Part shown: positions 1-11,882 of the stretch, piece by piece
Layout: each line of letters starts with the position of its first letter
Numbering within the stretch: the first letter of the stretch is position 1
NCBI RefSeq assembly: GCF_028769735.1
Contig: NC_088179.1
Coordinates: forward strand, 1,612,001 to 1,676,000
Length of the DNA: 64,000 nucleotides
DNA from: Zonotrichia leucophrys gambelii
Lineage: Eukaryota > Chordata > Aves > Passeriformes > Passerellidae
Direction: 5' to 3'
Program-made: the position numbers and the translations under genes
The notes under the pieces: model-generated
Told to the model about the DNA's origin: nothing
The model's database searches: none
The model's input: the letters and a program-made list of their open reading frames with translations, nothing else

Positions 1-3000
1 TGAAACCTTTTGCTCAGCTCCATTAATTCCTCAGCTGTTCTTCCCAAATAAGTCCAGTGGAGACCACCAAGAGGTGTTTTCACATAGTCAGGTATTTCAG
101 AAAGTCTGATCCCCCAAAATACCAAACCCAAACTTCAAAAAATAAAGTCACCCCTTCAAGACCCTGAAAACAACTAAAGCACCCAACCACAAGACTTAAA
201 GAAATTGCTACAAAAAACCAATGCAAAAACCAAAACATTGTATGGTTTATACATATCTTCTGTATGTGCCTTCCAGAGTTTAGTGCTTTGGGTTGTATCT
301 TTTATCTCTTTATCCTGAAGAGGTTTTGTTTTCTATTGTGTGAGGTTGTGTGTTTTTAACTGGAGTCAAACTTCTCACAAAGCCCCACTCTTGGCAGCCA
401 AATGCTCCCTATCATCGGGCTTGTGATGAAACCTCATGACTTATCAGCACTGGGATCTGTTACAGCAGCAGAGTGCAAGGGTTTCCCCTCAGAGCTCAGC
501 CACAGCAGGGCTGTGACAAAGCCATTGGTCACACACACAAATAAATCTGGGCTGCTGCCTGTGCCTTGTGCTCTGCCAGCCTCCAGGCACGTGGATATTG
601 CCACTTTATGTAAAACCCAACAACTTCCCATGGCTGCTCTTTACTCTGACAAGAGAGGCCTCCTTAATAAGGCACCTGCAACAGGAATTTCGCCTAATAA
701 AAGCACTGTCATATTAGGGAATGACACTTCATGACTTCTCCAAAATAAAACATGTTCCAATAAAATATGAGGCAAGATATTTTTACATTACCTAAACCAG
801 AAATCCAAACCAAAAGGGAAGAGAAAAAAACCCAATCAATTAGTTGAAGTGCATGCTTTAGATTGCATCCTTTGAAAAAATAAACCCCATCCATGGTTAA
901 CAATGCTAAACTGAACCAACTTCCAGCACACACACACACAGAAAAGCCAAACACAACTCAAACAGGAGGTATCTGGGTTTGAGCAGTTAAAACTCACTAA
1001 CTGGAAAGAGCAATCCAGAACACATTGATTGAATAATTTGATGTGAAATGCACAGCTAACAGCACTGATGGGATCAGGGGAAACTGGTGCAGCAGCCCCT
1101 GAGGAGGAGCTGTGGGTTCCTCCCATGCCTGGGATAGTTTCATGCCAGCTCTGGTGTCCCAGGCACACAGATTATTAATCAGCCACTCTCCTTCCCCCTG
1201 CACCTCTGTTCTCATGGCACATGTGTCTGAATGCATTTCTAGGTGGTGCAGAGAAGAACTTCTGCCTTAAGCAAGGACCACCACACAGCTGAGCCGTCCC
1301 AGACCCCTGGAGAGACCAAAAGGCAGAACTCCCTGGCTGGACATCCCCACAGGTAGTGTCTGTTCAGCTGATGTACTGATGAATTTAAATAATAGACACC
1401 TCAGGACACACACAGAAAGGTGCAAGCCACAGCTCCTGGGAGGGGATTTCTACCTAATCATTTGAGTCATTTGAGATTTTCAAAACATAAATTAATCTGT
1501 GTAAAGACAGCAGGTGCTAAGTCTTAGCTATTTAATTACAAAGCCTCCCCCTGCAGAGTTTTGTCTGTGCTACCTTTCTGTAAGGAGAGTGAAGAGCATT
1601 TCTCCACCCCACAGCTCATTTCCATGGCAGTACCTGATGGGCACAGAGCAGCACCACAGCAGGTGCAGATCCAGTGGCCACCCAGACCCCTCCACATGAT
1701 AAAGCATCATCTGTCATCTTCAGGGCCTTTACATGATGACCCCAATGTGATTCACAAACCAGGGGGAAAATCCCTGACTGAAATTCAGCATCTTTCTGGA
1801 GTGCCCCGTGAGTGAGCACCAATCACAGACTGGAGCTCAGCTGCCTCTAGAGGAACCTCAGCCTGCTCACACAGCCCCAGAGCTGAGAGAAAACATCAAA
1901 CAAAACATCCTTTGTATGGAACCAAGACAAACAGGCTCCCCCTCCCTGCACTGCATCTGCCCCCATCGTTAGTGATGTGCACACCAGGGTCCCATCAAAT
2001 CTTCTCCTTTCTTCAATGGCTCCAGGCAAATCCCTGAGGGAGAGCCTTGCCTGAACACCTCCATGCTTTCATCCCAGCACCCTGAGGTGTTCCCTGAGCA
2101 TCTCCAGCTCTCCTCAGTGCACCAGCCCAGTGTCAGGACAGACTGGGGCCAGCACCCCTATTTCCTCAGTGAGTAACAGGCGCAGCATTGACTGCAGGGT
2201 GCTTTCAGGGAAGATGTGGCAGTGACGTTGACTCTGTAACAAGAACCAGACTCAGCTGGTGCAAGAACAACCCCAGAGAGCCAACAGCTCAGTGATCTTC
2301 CCTAAATTAACAAGGTGCAGCCTCCATATTGCAACAGCCAGCAAGAGGTGGAGCGAGCTGCACCCACCCACGGTGTCTCCCAGCACAGACATCTGGCTAC
2401 AGGCGTGTTCAAACACAGAGCCCAGACCTGCACGGCTCCCTGGAATCTTCCATTTCAAGCTGAGTATCAATGAGGCAGCAAATTTTATCAGGAAGAGATG
2501 ATTTTCTTCTGATATCATCTATTCTGACACTGTAACGCAAGCAGTTCAAACACAACTTCAAACTCTGCAATCTCTAATCCAGAGGGCTGAGGGAAAACAT
2601 CCTTCACTGGGCTGGGCAGAGTTTCTGCCTGCTCTGTTTGCAGGAGCTGCAACAGCTGAACTTTGAAAGCTGTTGGACTGTGTAGAGAAAACAACATAAG
2701 CAAGAGCTGAACAGAGACACAGACAGGAGCACAGCACAGCTCCCTGTGCCCAGCATTTTCAAGCTGCAGTCTGTGTTACAGCATTGTTCACAGCTGGATT
2801 TGGTGAATAGAACAGAACAGGCACCCCAGGAGTCCTTCAAAGGTAAAAACTCACAGCTGGTTTCATCTCAGTGATCTGTAACAAGCCCTCAGAACAATAT
2901 GAGTTTTACATATCATAAATGTTGCATAATGAAAGCATCTCAGCAAATTGGCTGTGGGGTGGTGCAAAGTTTGGGAGCTGAATTTCAGAGTCAAGCACCC

Positions 3001-6000
3001 ATTGTTTGTTTCTGAAGTTAAGGAGCTGTGGACATTCAGCATCCCTTGGGATTGACTGTTAGGAATAGGGATTCTCCAAATGCACAGCAAAGACTGACAT
3101 TGTTGAGGCCCCTGTTAAATTTCACTGGCTTAAATGGCCACATCTGTAGCTCATTAAAATGAGAAATTAAAAAAAAGCTTAACTAGCAGAACATATCCAA
3201 ACCAGTATCATCCTGAAGGATCAGAGAAGATATTAAATGAGACATATGCTAAGTCATATTGCTTAACACGTGGTTGGAAGGTACTCAGGAACCACAGTGA
3301 CAGCAATATCCAAACCTGAGAAGATCAAGAGACAGCTGAATGTCTCCAGGGAGCATTACAGCCTGTGCCCAATCTCAAAATAAATAAATAACATCTCAAC
3401 TGACTACACCTTTCAGAAATGGAAGAGAAGATCAATTCTGCTTTCAAACAATAAAACTAGAAAATCCCTTAATTCTGCACCCTGTGCCTTAGGTACTGAC
3501 TTCCTTATATAAATCACTGATTTTCTCACACTCTTTGCCCTCGTAAACACCTGGGTTTGACCTCTTGATCCCTTGTGCTATTCAGGATTTCTGAAGGCCA
3601 TACCCAATGGTTTCCGCCAGGGCAGTGCTGTCTCACAGGGGATCTCGGTGCTAACCCAGCTCCCAGGCTTTCACTCTGACCATTTTCCATCCTCAGGAAG
3701 CAGAAGCTGCACTGGCAGCTCCTGTTCCAGCCCCTCAGGCAGCAGCACGAACCCAGGGCAGCTGGGTCCAGGTGGGTCAGTCTGAGAGCAGCGGCTGCTC
3801 TGCCTTCATGTCCAACCAGACTCCTGCTTCAGTTTGCAAGAGAAAACCAACCAGAGTTGCCAATTTGGCTGTAGGTGAGCCCTGAACCAGCCTCACTCCC
3901 TGGGACCTCACTTGCTAGGACTTGCAGCCCTTTGATGTGCACAGAGACACACACGAGAGGGAAGGTAATGACTGCTCTGCCATGAAATCTGCATCAGCTG
4001 TGATGTCAGCCCATTTCTGCTACACAGGTCCAGGAGGAGGAACCTCAGAGACAGGGAGATGCGGGGATGACACCACTGGGTTGCAAAAAAACCCCTAAAA
4101 TACTTCAGCAAACACTTCACAGAGGCTTGTATGAAAGCCAAGAAGAAGTGCATAAATAAAACCCACTGCACTGGTCACAAGAGTTTAATCACTTAATGAC
4201 TGATTAGATATCCATGCACAACAACACAAAAAGCCATCATTTCTAAGGCATCTCAGGCCACATCACTGTGCAGAAAGCACAGTCAAATGTGGCAGCCAGA
4301 TGGCAAATCAAAGTCTCAGGCTGCTGAACAGCCCTGGGGTTAAACAGTGTCCAACAGAGCTGACGTCCAACAGGGACAGACAGAGAGAAGAGCCAACAAA
4401 ACCATCAGGATGTACCAATCATCCGCTTTGCTAAAGAAGACTTGAAAAACACTTTAAAGAATTCTGATTGCTTAAAAGGGAAAATCTTTATCATATAGAA
4501 GTCGTAACACTGGCCCTAAGTGAAACACGACTAAATGCAGGAATACACAGTGGGGAGAGGTATGATTATCAGACTGCTGGAAAATGACAAACTTCACAGC
4601 CACAGGTCTTCCTTACAGACTAAAACTGAAGCCATATATCAAGCAAAGTACAAATGAAGAATGTTACTTACTGGGATCTAGTTTAAGAGAAAAGTGCTTG
4701 TGGAACAGGAGAAGGAGGAGGGAGACCTACAATTAGTGCCTGTGTATCTGGGACAAAGAAGGGACCTGGGGAGTGTGTGTGGAAAATTCAATTGTGACAT
4801 AAACCCCATCATCTTTACTGCAATTAAAAATCAGAGACTTAGTGGAGTTCTACATTTTCATTTACAGATTTGTTTGATTGCTCTCCCGTGAGGTTTATTA
4901 CTGAAAGGAGTAAGATGATGTGGATGTTGGTGATAAATGTTCTCCCATTAGTAAATGGGTATTTCCATGCTCTACAGTGACTTCAGAGCTCTTCAGTCAT
5001 TTGCTGGAATTCACATCAATCTCTCAAAAGCATCTTGTACAAAACCAAAAATACACTGCACTACAGGACATATTAATTCAGTGACTCTGGTGGTTCTACT
5101 GAACACAGGAGGTTTTGGTAGTGATCTGCCAGCTGCTTCAGAAATTTTAAATTTGCTATGATCTGCTCACACTCAAGCCTCTGTTAGTCTGCAGAAAAAT
5201 TGCTTAATGTAGTAACACAGAGGGTGAGGAGGTGAGGAGCTCCTGCTTTCTATCCAAGGAGAGGGCTAGGACCTAGCTTGTCTCAATTTACCAGCTGGTT
5301 TTAACAGGAGTTATTCCCTCCCCAGCCAACCTTTGAGCACAAAGCCATAGGAGCACCAAGACTGCAAAGACCATAAAGCTGGGGGAAGAGATACCACAAA
5401 ACTCCTGAGTCTAAAACAGGTGAGAGAACAATGCAAACAGAAACACTGCTCCAGACAGGTGAGACACAGAGGGCTCTGTCCCCATGGCTGAGGGCCACAC
5501 TGAGAGGCTGCTACTGCCTTCCCTGCCTTCTGCAGGCACCAGGGTACATCCTAAAGGTCATTTGCAGAGGACACACAGATTTGCCTTCCAGAGGGAGTAA
5601 ATGAGAGCAGCAAACTGGAGGCAGGGGTTAAAGGAAGCATTTGTTAGCAGCACTCTGTACAAATGGAGCTGTGCCTGTACTGACACGCTGCAGGGAGCTG
5701 GATGCAGCTCGCTGGCTGGGTGGGAGCTGCCACTGCCAGCTCGTTCCTCTGCTCCTTGGGAAGCATCCTGAGCCCCAGGGAGATGGATCCAAGGCCAGGG
5801 CAGGTGCCTGAAGTGCTCTCTGCAGCACATCCTGGCCCTGCTGCCCTACACTTCAGCCCTTAATGGGGGAAAGAGCCAGGCAGCAGCTGCTGCTCCTGGA
5901 GATGGAAACACCAACCAACACTTCCCAAACCACTGGGCTACTTCTGCTTCCCAGCAGTGACTGACTGCAGGGTAGTTCCTACACATTGTGTGGGGGAAAA

Positions 6001-6539
6001 GATTGTTCCACTCTCCAATATCAGATTCCTTGTGTTAATTTGTGCTCCAGAGATGCATAGAAATGCTTTGCTGTCCTGGGCACTTTGCATCATCACAGTC
6101 AATTTTTGAAGGCAGAAGCTGTTTTCAGGGCATTCCCCAAGAAGGGGGAGATAAAATGAGCAATCCCTATGTGTGCTGTACAGCTGGGGGCACAGGCATT
6201 CCCCTGGCAGCTCCTCAACAGCAGCTCTTTCTCACAGCACTGTGACAAGGCCATGCAGTCCCTAAGGCAGGGTGCTCATGGCTGCAGGGCTGCCAGCATC
6301 CAAACCAGCATCTCCACACAGCTCCAGGCAGGGACAGGAACTAATGCCACCAAAAATGCCAGAAAAATGCACAAAAACAAATGCCAGCTCCCGGGTACTG
6401 CCTACACAACCAGGAGCTCAGCACTGCTCCCATCAGCAGCTGTGGGGCTCAGAGGACGTGTTCAAGGTCACAAAACCGACCAAAAAAATCACTAAGTTTC
6501 AAAATTCTGCCTCTGGAAGTAAAGAGTATCAGGAGGGGG
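1..6539. other. Intron, apparently unique sequence
   Basis: No gene, RNA or named repeat recognised apart from a short (CA)n near 928-941. Open frames here are short and lack domains, splice-site context or codon bias. Confidence 0.6.
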
Positions 6540-6924
6540 TGTTGGTGTTCACAGGGGTCCCAGGATGAGGGAAGAGATGAGGATCTGACTCCATGTTTCA
6601 GAAGGTTTGATTTATTATTTTATGATATGTATTACATTAAAACTATACTAAAAGAATAGAAGAAAAGGTTTCATCAGAAGGCTAGCTAAGAATAGAATCA
6701 GAAAGAATGAATAACAAATGTTTGTGGCTCGGGCCCTGTGTCCAAGCCAGCTGCCTGTGATTGGCCATTAATTAGAAACAACCACATGAGACCAATCACA
6801 GATGCACCTGTTGCATTCCACAGCAGCAGATAATCAATGTTTGCATTTTGTTCCTGAGGCCTCCCAGCTTCTCAGGAGGAAAAATCCTAAGGAAAGGACT
6901 TTTCATGAAAAGATGTCTGTGACA
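6540..6924 (-). mobile_element. LTR-like TG...CA element, subfamily 1
   Basis: A 385-bp copy in minus orientation, starting TGTCACAGACATC and ending near ACCAACA. On its own strand it has an AT-rich TATA-like stretch, then AATAAA, then a conserved CTTCTGAAACATGGAGTCAG segment, an LTR-like order of signals. It is flanked by 8-bp near-direct repeats (GGAGGGGG at 6532-6539, GGAGGGAG at 6925-6932). Related copies lie at 34233, 37706 and 42018. Confidence 0.8.
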
Positions 6925-7745
6925 GGAGGGAGTGTGGAAAAAGGCAGGAGTGTCCCTTGCAGCAGCTTCCTGCAGCTAAATGATGTTAACAGAACGTGGG
7001 GTTCACTGAGTTGTGCATGGAAAAAAGAAACCAAGCTCCCAGAGTTGTCCCGTGGCTGCAGGAAGCACAAGCTGTCAAGGAAGGGACAGCAGCAGCAAGG
7101 GCTAGAAAGAAAAATGGAGAGTGATAAGAGAAGCTACCAGCAGCTCCAGCAACTGCCTGAGGACACACTAGGAAATTTAATGTACTAAAAACCCACTTTT
7201 AAATAATGATCTATTTAATTGATGCTAAATTGCAGCTGAATGCCTGTAGAAGTGCTTATGACATCTGCACTACCAATTCAGTTCATCAGGATTAATATTA
7301 TTCTAATACATGCCAAAGGAATGAACAAGAACTGGTACTTTAAAGATTTTGAAGTCATGTTTTGAGGTGGTTTAGCTTTCCTGTGCCCCTTCTCCTTCCT
7401 CTCAGTCCTCATGAAAGCTTGCTTGCAAAACTTACTAAAAAAAGAGGTGTTTTCACAAATCCCATCCACTTGGATGATGTTGTTGCTCTTATGCTACTTG
7501 TTACACCTGAAGATTGAAGCAACACTTCACCTCCTGCAACCACCAGAAGAAGGGATGGGCCTGGTACAAAAATAGCACCCTGTTAAGAAAACATGCCCAA
7601 AAAGGAGAGGGAGGCATGCACAATCACACCACCCAGAAAGAAGAGCAAAACCTGAAATATCACCTGTTGGCCAAGCTATGATTACAGCAGTAAAACAAAC
7701 CCCAAAGTTTCACTCTTGTGTTCACGTACAATTAGGGTTCCACAC
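6925..7745. other. Intron between two LTR-like elements
   Basis: Nothing recognised. A 128-codon plus-strand frame (6802-7188) starts inside the repeat and has no domain. Confidence 0.55.
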
Positions 7746-8168
7746 TGTAGCCACATTTCTCTTCACAGAGAAAAGCAAGGCACAATTCTTCCCAAGAATA
7801 TTTCTGGGTTTCTCATTCTCTGAACATCAGAGAAAGGAAAAACAATTCTTATCATTTTCTGTGCCTGTGTTTGTGCCAAAGCAGAATGCAATGTGGAGAT
7901 TGTTTACCCACAGTGATGGGGTTTTGTTTCCTTGGCCTGTCAGGGCCAGGTGTGTGTGTGTGTGTGTGTGTTGGGACTGTTGGGTGACAGTCACGAGATT
8001 CTGGGCAGTTCTGTGCAGGGTTGAGTGCTTGGCAGATTCAGTTTAGATGTAATGTAATATATAGTATAGAATGATATAGTATAATAAAGTAATTAATTAG
8101 CCTTCTGACAAGATGGAGTCCTCCTCATTTCTCTCCCCCTGATCAGGGTGATCCTGATTGATACCACA
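7746..8168 (+). mobile_element. LTR-like element, subfamily 2, with an internal (GT)n
   Basis: A diverged copy of the 25206/52988/55551 subfamily. It shares the AGAGAAA-GAAAACAATTCTTATCATTT region, GGAGATTGTTTACCCACA, a TATA-like stretch with AATAAAGTAATTAATTAGCCTTCTGA, and an ATACCACA terminus. A (GT)n run at 7950-7971 interrupts it. The 5' boundary is approximate. Confidence 0.65.
7950..7971. repeat. (GT)n microsatellite
   Basis: About 11 GT units inside the LTR-like element at 7746-8168. Shorter (CA)n runs also occur near 928-941 and 29418-29433. Confidence 0.9.
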
Positions 8169-10534
8169 CCTCCTTGCCACCCTGCTCCAGGGCACTGGGG
8201 CACAGAGGGCTGGGCTGGGCAAGGACAGCAGCTCTGCCAGCCCTGCCCTTCTCGTGGTGAAAGCCCCTCACAAAACTCAGAGGCACCAAAAGCAGCAGGG
8301 CAGCTCTGATGCTCAGCCCAAGGAGCTGCTTCCACCACTCCTGACCAAGGAGCCTTCCAGAGTGGCCAATATTTCAGCTCTGCTGGCTGCAGGTGTCAGC
8401 TCCCAGCTCTCTGCTCTTAACAGTCTCAAGTGTTGTTTTTCCAGCAGTGACACACGAGGAGTGGTATCTGAAATCTCATTAAAATTGAACAGGATTTGGC
8501 GCCCTTCGCTTTCTGCTTCCCAGCGAAGTCTCCAGCTCAGCTCGTCAATGTTTTTATTTTCATGTATCACATTGCTTCTCTCACGGTGCCACATGCTAGT
8601 AGAGTAATTCAGCAGCTGACAACCAGCCTTTCATACCTTCCAGCCTTCATCACCCTTCACATTTTCTTTGGTTATTTGCTAAAGATGGTTTCTTTTCTGC
8701 ATCCTGTTTATTTTTGTGTGAGGAACAGCCTATCCTCAGAGCCCATTTTCTCCTCCAGCAACTTGTCCAATAATACTGGAGGGATCTCAGGAGGAAATAA
8801 CAAACCATCATTGAATGCAAAGCCTTGACCTACTGAGAATATTTAGGGTCAATTTGGTGTTTCTTAAAATGACCCTGGTGAGGTGACTGTGCTAGGATTG
8901 GGCAGTATCAAACTCACTACAGCCATGACCAAATCCTGCTGGTCCTGACTCAGGGTTGGGCACTGAAAGAATTCCCTTCCCTGGGGTTCAGGGTTTGAGC
9001 CAGCAACACCTCAAGGGAATATAAGTAGGTAAAAAAAAATAAAATTGCTGGATATAAAAACCCCAATGAAACAAAGTCTCATGCCAAGTACAAAAAAACT
9101 TCCCCACGTCCAAAATCATTCATTCCCACCTTGGATGTGCTGTAGTGTCCTCTGTGCCAGCAAGTACAGGCACAACTGTCAGAAAAGCGGAAATGAGAAA
9201 ATGCTGGGACATGTCCAGTGATGTCAAGACTGACATTTAAAGGCTATTTCAAAACCTGATAAAAGACAGATTATAATCTTTAAATCTAAACCAGAGAAGA
9301 AGTAAACCAAAAGTAACACTACAGCCAGGGTAAACCCTTTGATCCTCATGGACCATCATGAGATCTTGCTTTGCAACTGAGATCCAGCAGTCCAAATTCC
9401 AGCTGTGCCAGCAGCTGCTAAAAACACCTGCAAAAGCCCCCCACACCCACCTATAATTCTCCTTTCACTGACATGTTATCTCCAATATAATTTTACAGGA
9501 GCACTCCTGTTTGCCCAATAAACAGCACGCCTGCAGCTGTGGTGACAGAGACCAGAGGGAGGTTTTAAAAGCAGGTGATAAATTATTCACCAAATAGATG
9601 TGGCATAAACACACCTAGTGGCATGAGGCAGTGTGAAATTTTTACAATTTTACTACAATGGGGCAACTCTAAGTCAGCAGTGGCCATCCTGCTTGTGAGC
9701 AATGTGCCATAGTCAGCAATGGCAATAAAAGCCAAAAAAACAGCATTTCTTAACATCCACAGTCATCACATCCCCCTTCTCCCCTGCCTCCTTCTGCAGG
9801 CAGGCTGATACATTTCACCATCCTGGAAAAGAGTGGCTAAACCCTCCTCAGGAGAAGTTCATAAATAGAGGTGGGGCTGGAGGAGGACTCATGTGAGACT
9901 GGCAATGATCACACAAAGCATCAGTGATGGAAGGAAGGCAGGGACAGCCCCCAAGAGCTCTGTTAACATTTAAGGCACTGCTGTAGACCTGGGCCTCTGG
10001 CCACCAATCCAGCTGCCCCACTGAACAACTCCAGCAGTTCAAGAGAAAAATGTAGATGTAATTGAAAAAATAAATTATATTTTAAAAGTTATTAAATTCA
10101 GAAGCCTTGAACTCCAGTTCTTTCTTTGTGTAATGCTCTTCCAGTCAAATTTATACCCTAAACCATTACACAAAACACATTTAATGAGAAGAAGAAGCAC
10201 CAAAGCTTTCAAATTCTTTCCTCTCTCAGACCCTTTTGTTTTCTCTTTTGTGTGAAGATTATTACTTAGCTGCTAAAAAGCACTTCTGTGACACATATGC
10301 ACAACTAAGCCATTTTCATTTCGATATGTGAGCAATGCTAGCTAAGCAACCCATTGGAAGCAGGATCCTAAAAGCCAGATATCAGCAGGCTGGGCCATTG
10401 CACCCTAAAAACCCCAAAAACCATGTAGGTGTTGTGCTGGTGGCAATGTGCAGCCAGCAGGATGCACACAGGGACCTGGCTCAGCCATGCCATGCCCTGA
10501 AGTGAAAATGGAACTGTCCTCATGCCAAGGAAGG
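8169..10534. other. Intron, no feature seen
   Basis: Unique-looking AT-rich sequence; the 149-codon plus frame at 8158-8607 shows no protein signature. Confidence 0.55.
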
Positions 10535-10955
10535 CTGGGCAGCATCCAGTAGGGTCTGCTGTCCTGCAAATGATGGAATCCTGCAGGATCTGCTCTCCCT
10601 CTGAATGATGGAATCCAGCAGGATCTGCTGTGCCTCTCAATGATGGAATCCAGCAGGATCTGCTGTGCCTCTCAATGATGGAATCCAGCAGGATCTGCTG
10701 TCCCTCTGAATGATGGAATCCAGCAGGATCTGCTGTGCCTCTCAATGATGGAATCCAGCAGGATCTGCTGTTCTGTGAATGATGGAATCCAGCAGGATCT
10801 GCTGTTCTGTGAATGATGGAATCCAGCAGGATCTGCTGTCCCTGTGAATGATGGAATCCAGCAGGATCTGCTGTCCCTCTGATGGAATCCAGCAGGATCT
10901 GCTGTCCCTCTGAATGATGGAATCCAGCAGGATCTGCTGTGCCTTCTGCTGATGG
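10535..10955. repeat. 35-bp minisatellite, about 12 copies, with an internal dyad
   Basis: About 11 good copies and one degenerate copy of a 35-bp unit (a few are 29-32 bp) are arranged head to tail. Each contains CAGCAGGATCTGCTG, an inverted repeat CAGCAG-N3-CTGCTG, so every unit can form a short stem-loop on either strand. Unit variants differ mainly in the linker (CCCTCTGAATG, GCCTCTCAATG, TTCTGTGAATG). The minus strand reads through as a 197-codon frame of degenerate 16-residue repeats, a by-product of the array. Confidence 0.95.
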
Positions 10956-11790
10956 AACCACCCTGGTATGCCATGTTCATTCACACACATCCCTGCTATT
11001 TTCCATGTTCATTCACACACATCCCTGCTATTTTCCACTCCTTTTCTTTCTCAGCAGGCCCAAAAGCTGAGTTTTGGGGCTAAATGCAGGGGATGTCTGC
11101 TCAGGACAGGGTTTGGTGGGAGGTTTGGCAGTGCTGGGTTGGTGGTTGCACTCAGTGATTTTAGAAGTCTTTTCCAAGCTAAATGAGTGCATGATTGCAA
11201 TACAGAAAATGGAGTGTTAGGCAGACAGGAGTGTAACCCCTGTCACAGGATCTGTTCTGTGAGGTGCTCACAGATCAAAGGAAGGAAAAACAAACTCTCT
11301 TTCTAGCAAAATTCCAAGTTGATTAAGGACTTCAGGAGACAAAGTATTACAAAGGCCTCCCTTCCAAGATAAAGATGTAAACACAGCAGGGCCTGACTTG
11401 CCCCAAATATCTCTTTTCTGGTTGCCCCACAGTGGCAGCAGTGTCAGGGTGTTGGGGGGCTGTGGGACCCCAAAGCCCTGCACAGGATATTCTGCTCTTC
11501 TGCAGCATTTGGATGAAAAGTTTAAAACCCTCAAAGACACAATGGAATTGATTTGTGATTAAAGGGAGGATTAAATGCTGAATCTAGGGCAATCAATAGC
11601 CCTGCTAATGCCTAGTGCAAGATTTCCTGCTCCAGTCAAACCCCCTTTTCTTTGCTTTGAGACCATTGTCCTTATCAGTGGGAAGATGATCCTTTGAAGA
11701 CAAGGTCTGGCTTTGTTTGCCCACACACCCCATTCCTCAGCCCTGCTGCACTGTGCCTGGAATGCCACTGCCACACAAACCCTGCAGGAT
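10956..11790. other. Intron between two tandem arrays
   Basis: A 22-24 bp direct repeat (TTCATTCACACACATCCCTG) occurs twice at about 10976-11030, just beyond the 35-bp minisatellite. Nothing else recognised. Confidence 0.6.
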
Positions 11791-11882
11791 GCTCAATGCC
11801 CTGCTCCTCAATTCCCTGCTCCTCAATTCCCTATTTCTCAGTTCTCTATTTCTCAATTCCCTGCTCCTCAATTCCCTGTTCC
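11791..11882. repeat. 15-bp short tandem array
   Basis: About six copies of a CTCCTCAATTCCCTG-type unit, with variants CTATTTCTCAATTCC and CTATTTCTCAGTTCT. It is pyrimidine-rich on the plus strand and has no coding meaning. Confidence 0.85.

Noticed and set aside
6802..7188. 128-codon frame whose first part resembles translated frames at 34202-34429 and 37505-37828
   Set aside because: The similarity comes from shared LTR-like element DNA, not from a conserved protein.
10535..10955. Possible CRISPR-like array
   Set aside because: Direct repeats are contiguous without unique spacers, the genome is vertebrate, and there are no cas genes.
10368..10961. 197-codon minus-strand frame with a degenerate repeated peptide
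   Set aside because: It follows the 35-bp minisatellite; the repeat phase drifts and other frames are also open.
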